A DNA stretch of 64,000 nucleotides from Henckelia pumila. Lineage: Eukaryota > Streptophyta > Magnoliopsida > Lamiales > Gesneriaceae. Positions 59,977-64,000 of the stretch are shown here, piece by piece (within the stretch, counting starts at the first letter, position 1; each line of letters begins with the position of its first letter). The notes beneath the pieces were generated by a model. The model did not search any database and was not told the DNA's origin. It worked only from the letters and a program-made list of their open reading frames with translations. The stretch spans positions 83,780,151 through 83,844,150 of the forward strand of contig NC_133120.1 of the NCBI RefSeq assembly GCF_033568475.1, written 5' to 3'. Position numbers and translations under genes: made by a program.

Positions 59977-61698
59977 ATGGCAGCTGCGACGCTGATCACC
60001 GGCGGCGGCGGCGGCACGAGACGCTTCGTCCTGCAAGCGATCACCGGGAGGTGGTTCATGGTCTTCGCTTCCCTGCTGATCATGTCAATGTCCGGCGCCA
60101 CCTACATGTTCGGCGCCTACTCCGGCGCCATCAAAAGTGCACTGGCCTACGATCAAACAACCTTGAACCTCCTTGGATTCTTCAAAGATCTGGGAGGAAA
60201 CATTGGAATCATGGCCGGCGTGATCAATGAGGTCATGCCGCCGTGGGTCGTGCTCGCCGTCGGCGTGGCCATGAACTTCTCCGGCTACTTCATGATATGG
60301 CTGGCCGTCACCAGACGGATTTCGAAGCCCCCCGTGTGGCAGATGTGCCTGTTCATCTGCATCGGCGCGAATTCGCAGACATTTTCGAACACAGGCGCGT
60401 TAGTCACCTGCGTCAAGAATTTCCCGGAGAGTAGAGGGATTGTCATAGGTTTGCTCAAGGGGTTCACCGGACTTAGCGGCGCCATTATCACGCAGATTTA
60501 CCGCGCCATGTACGGGGATAACTCCAAAGATCTAATCTTTCTCATCGGCTGGCTTCCGGCGGCGGTGAATTGCTTTTTCCTACGAACTGTGCGGCTCATG
60601 AAACTGTCTCGACTGGAAAATGAGCAGAAAATCTTTTACCATCTTCTCTACATCTCGCTGGGTTTAGCTGGTTTCCTCATGATTCTGATTATTTTACAGA
60701 ATTCACTCGCTTTCAGTTCGCCGGCATATGCTGGTGGCGCCGCCGTAGTTACAATTTTCCTATTTGCTCCAATTGCTGTGGTAATCAGAGAAGAATTCAA
60801 GAATCGGAAAACCCAGAAATTACAACCCAAAAACGACCAATCTCAGCTAACAATAACCTCGGAAAATCCACCATCATCAGCCGAAACACCACATCCACCA
60901 CCGCCTAACACGGCGGCTCAGCCGGGTCCCAAAGAGCCGGTCCCCTGGTGGCGGGACGTGTTCAACCCACCGGAAAGAGGCGAAGATTACAACATACTGC
61001 AAGCTCTCTTCAGCATCGACATGATCATTCTATTCATCGCCGTCACATTCGGCGTCGGAGGAACTCTCACCGCCATCGACAACTTAGGCCAAATGGGAAA
61101 GGCTTTGGGGTATCCAAGCAAAAGCATCACCACATTCGTTTCACTGGTCAGCATATGGAACTACCTCGGACGAGTCACTTCGGGCTTCAGCTCTGAAATT
61201 TTCTTGGCCAAATACAAATTCCCTCGCCCACTCATGCTCACATTCGTACTTCTCCTATCCTGCGTCGGCCATCTCTTGATCGCGTTCGGGGTACCCAATT
61301 CGCTCTATTTCTCCTCCGTCATCATCGGATTCTGCTTCGGAGCACAATGGCCGCTCATATTTGCCATCATATCTGAGCTGTTTGGGCTCAAATATTACTC
61401 CACCTTGCATACTTTAGGCGGGGGAGCAAGCCCACTCGGGGCATATATCCTCAACGTAAGGATAACTGGTCATTTGTATGATAAAGTGGCTCTCAGGCAA
61501 ATGGCTGCTAAAGGGCTGGAGAGGAGACAAGGCCAAGACCTGTCGTGCACGGGCGTCGAGTGCTACAAGCTCGCCTTCCTCATAATCACGGCGGCGACAT
61601 TGGTCGGATGCTCTGTTTCCTTCATTTTGGTACTTAGGACGAGGAAATTTTATAAAGGGGACATATATAAGAAGTTTAGAGAGCAGGCCACGGAATAG
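59977..61698 (+). CDS. nodulin-like major facilitator superfamily transporter
   Basis: A single exon encodes 573 residues starting MAAATLITGGGGG. The nodulin-like half (GRWFMVFASLLIMSMSGATY, YDQTTLNLLGFFKDLGGNIG, NSQTFSNTGALVTCVKNFPE, GLSGAIITQIYRAMY) is followed by a hydrophilic Pro/Thr-rich loop (about residues 285-325). The second half has FNPPERGEDYNILQALFSID, GVGGTLTAIDNLGQMG, SLVSIWNYLGRV and GFCFGAQWPLIFAIISELFG. About twelve membrane helices are expected. It resembles the Arabidopsis At2g39210 type, whose substrate is not established to my knowledge. The tail KGDIYKKFREQATE is shared with that family. The 5' end is very GC-rich (GGC repeats), unlike the surrounding DNA. It looks intact. 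Confidence 0.9.
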   Translation: MAAATLITGGGGGTRRFVLQAITGRWFMVFASLLIMSMSGATYMFGAYSGAIKSALAYDQTTLNLLGFFKDLGGNIGIMAGVINEVMPPWVVLAVGVAMNFSGYFMIWLAVTRRISKPPVWQMCLFICIGANSQTFSNTGALVTCVKNFPESRGIVIGLLKGFTGLSGAIITQIYRAMYGDNSKDLIFLIGWLPAAVNCFFLRTVRLMKLSRLENEQKIFYHLLYISLGLAGFLMILIILQNSLAFSSPAYAGGAAVVTIFLFAPIAVVIREEFKNRKTQKLQPKNDQSQLTITSENPPSSAETPHPPPPNTAAQPGPKEPVPWWRDVFNPPERGEDYNILQALFSIDMIILFIAVTFGVGGTLTAIDNLGQMGKALGYPSKSITTFVSLVSIWNYLGRVTSGFSSEIFLAKYKFPRPLMLTFVLLLSCVGHLLIAFGVPNSLYFSSVIIGFCFGAQWPLIFAIISELFGLKYYSTLHTLGGGASPLGAYILNVRITGHLYDKVALRQMAAKGLERRQGQDLSCTGVECYKLAFLIITAATLVGCSVSFILVLRTRKFYKGDIYKKFREQATE

Positions 61699-63036
61699 AA
61701 GATCGTCATTCAGTACCAGTAATCAGACACACACAGCGTAAAACATAAATACTATGTATTTTGCATACATTTCAATACATATCATCGGATATTCAAGATG
61801 ATTTCAAGTCTTCGTATATCACAGACGATTTTATATAATGAAATTCATGTTTGTGTTTGGTTACCTTTTAAGTTTCGGATGTGTTGGTGCATACAAGTTC
61901 TGCAAAATTTTTGTAGTGTGGTTCATATTGAGGTGTGATTTATTCATTTAAAAAAAAAAATTCACTATAGAACAAATTTTGAATTTGAATTTTCTAACTG
62001 ATTTAATGTAATGATCATTGAACAACGTGATTTCAATTAGGTTTGGGAATGAGCTATTAAAATCCTTTCATTTTCAAGCTACCACCACATTTGATGAGAG
62101 GTGGGCTCACAGGTCGGTAGTACAAAAGGACCACACTTGCAACTTGTTGAATAAACCAATGCTACCAATTTCAATCATGGACTGTTGTTAGAAAGAAATG
62201 TGTATGAAAAGAATGTAGATGGAACTTCCTTTGACTTTTGATGCTTCCGGATTATTGAATAGATGATTGAACCATTAAGTGCAAATGTATTTATCTATTT
62301 TTTTTTTTTTAAAAAAAAATCAATAATAAGTTAAAATAGACGGCGGCATGTCTGACTTGATTTTTGAACCAATTTTAGGAAATTAACTTGTTCATATATT
62401 TGTTATTTTTGTTTTGATTTTGTTAACTAAATGTCGCGAAAAGAATGAACAAATAGCGGTGAGCAAACCGGGTTCGGGTTCGGGTTTGGTTTCCAATCGA
62501 ACTGTTTCTTTTTTTAAAATAATTATCCAAAACTTAAAAATCGAATGAACCCATTTTTATTATTTTTAGAAACAACAATTTATGAATTAAATAACGCTTC
62601 TAATCGTCAAAAAAAAAAAAAAAAGGACGCATGTATTTATTAATATCATCCCAATAGGCAATAAGCAAGTTAGCAACTTAACTTGTGTTAAAATTGACTA
62701 AAAATTATATTTAAAAAAACCCTTGTAAAAGATTTAAAATCTTGAGTATTTGAAAATTCGATCGGATTGGTTGTCTGGACTCTGGACTCTGGATCAATCA
62801 AATGGGCTATATCAAAATCCGTTTGAACCGGATCACAAACAGCAAACCAAATAAATGTTCAAATTATAAATTGGTTCGATTTATAATTTCAATTTAAACA
62901 AATGGACTATAAATGGGCCTAACCATAAGGGCAGCCCAGAGACATACAAAGATGAAGAAAATGCCCAATAAGCTTTTGTTATGTTATCAATATCATGTTT
63001 GTGTGAACACGTGAGTTATATTATGTATCTTTGTGT
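61699..63036. other. MFS 3' region and AT-rich DNA
   Basis: After the 3' untranslated region there is no gene. About 62460-62880 has decayed repeat sequence (GGGTTCGGGTTCGGG ... TTTGAACCGGATC) resembling other degenerate hAT-type repeats. Confidence 0.45.
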
Positions 63037-63540
63037 ACACTCGTTTGGTACAAGGGATTAGTTTGAATTGTGGTTGGTTTGACTGATTTAATTAGTGTTT
63101 GATTGGATTGATCTATTTTTCGAATGAAAAATTATATTAGTTGAAGGAAAATAAACCTACCTCCACCTTTATTAATTATCACTTTTTTAATCACACCAAT
63201 TATTTCCAATCCTACATTTTTCCTACACCCGAAAAAATAGAATTTTAATATAGTTCAAGGGTAATTTTGTCTAAAAGTACAAAATATTATTAGGTTATCC
63301 CTCAATTAAAAGTTGTATCAAATATAACACTAGTTTATCACCTTATATTACATTTCTACATCCATAATTCTTTTTATCATTTATGTACTAATTATTTAAT
63401 AATCATATTCTCTGTTACGAGTGGATAATGTATTTGATTTTGAGAATGATTTGATATATGAATTTCAAATTACACATCATGTGATTTGATGTGGAATAAA
63501 TTCTAAATTTACTTAAATTCATTCAATCCAAACACAGCGT
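63037..63540. mobile_element. MITE, GTTTGG-type family, copy 2
   Basis: Starts ACACTCGTTTGGTACAAGGG and ends CAATCCAAACACAGCGT, forming imperfect inverted repeats. It shares TTTGGTACAAGGGATTAG with 29539. Non-coding; ends approximate. Confidence 0.5.
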
Positions 63541-64000
63541 TCCGATAACCAAATATCTCTTTTATTTATTTATTTAATTTTTTTTTGCAATTTCAAGTTC
63601 TCAATACTCCAAAGACCAAACTTTGTTTTGGTCATGCGTCGAGTGAAGTAAAACTAAAGTCAACCCCAATAATCTGGTCATTCTCTATTTATAGAAAGCA
63701 ATTGATCCCTTCACACGAATTACGCTAGTTTGATGTTGAAACGATGATAACATCGTGAAAAATATCTTTTACGAAACAAAAAATTTGTGTGAAAATTAAC
63801 AATAATGCTTCCGAATTCTCCCTATACTAAATTAGGCCTAATATGTGTTATGAGCATGACCAAGTATCATGAATGAATCGTAAATTTGATACACTGTGGT
63901 AGTGTTAGTGAATGTTCTTAGAAAGCATTTATCATCTTATCTTTCACAAAAATTCAACCCAAACATTACCTCAATCAGATACTACATGAGCCACAACATT
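63541..64000. other. AT-rich stretch at the window end, no gene seen
   Basis: No frame of note on either strand. Confidence 0.5.

Overview
The window is nuclear DNA of a flowering plant, almost certainly a eudicot. The genes are split by short GT-AG introns, the intergenic DNA is very AT-rich and full of small DNA-transposon remnants, and every recognised protein has its closest match, from memory, in a plant family. Asterid is a weak guess. Seven protein-coding loci can be supported. Two of them are incomplete: the first exon of a CSLA glucomannan synthase and a captured CSLA fragment.

Layout. 1-4242: a hAT-like repeat, two tandem duplications, and CSLA exon 1 on the minus strand, whose later exons must lie left of the window if the gene is whole. 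4248-16975: one Ty1/copia retrotransposon of the Sirevirus lineage, flanked by the 5-bp duplication CATTA. It is a broken fossil about one million years old. Its 5' side holds a foreign patch (about 5144-7205) with six CSLA exons and shuffled LTR pieces. 18200-24025 (minus): a complete ten-exon ABCB1 auxin/brassinosteroid exporter. 24026-38797: gene-poor DNA with MITEs, a hAT transposase remnant, microsatellites and a perfect 25-bp hairpin. 38798-43185 (plus): a twelve-exon PTST3-like starch protein. 44669-46913 (plus): S-adenosylmethionine synthetase with a leader intron. 47724-49538 (plus): a small CDC25/arsenate-reductase-type phosphatase. 54081-56532 (plus): a six-exon ACR10-like ACT-repeat protein. 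59977-61698 (plus): an intronless nodulin-like MFS transporter. The remainder is AT-rich DNA with MITEs.

The genes do not form a pathway; they are ordinary neighbours on a plant chromosome. Their order looks like two Arabidopsis blocks interleaved (chromosome 2 ABCB1/MAT3/ACR10 and chromosome 5 CSLA9/CDC25/PTST3), as expected when duplicated regions lose different genes.

The most unusual signal is a DNA module in the Sirevirus. It has four half-sites, GGTGTTG twice and CAACACC twice, at fixed spacings, and recurs 13 times in the LTRs, the coding regions (in more than one reading frame) and the 3' non-coding part. Next are the CSLA patch inside the same element and a chloroplast trnK-like fragment inside a long-armed foldback element at 50530-51215.
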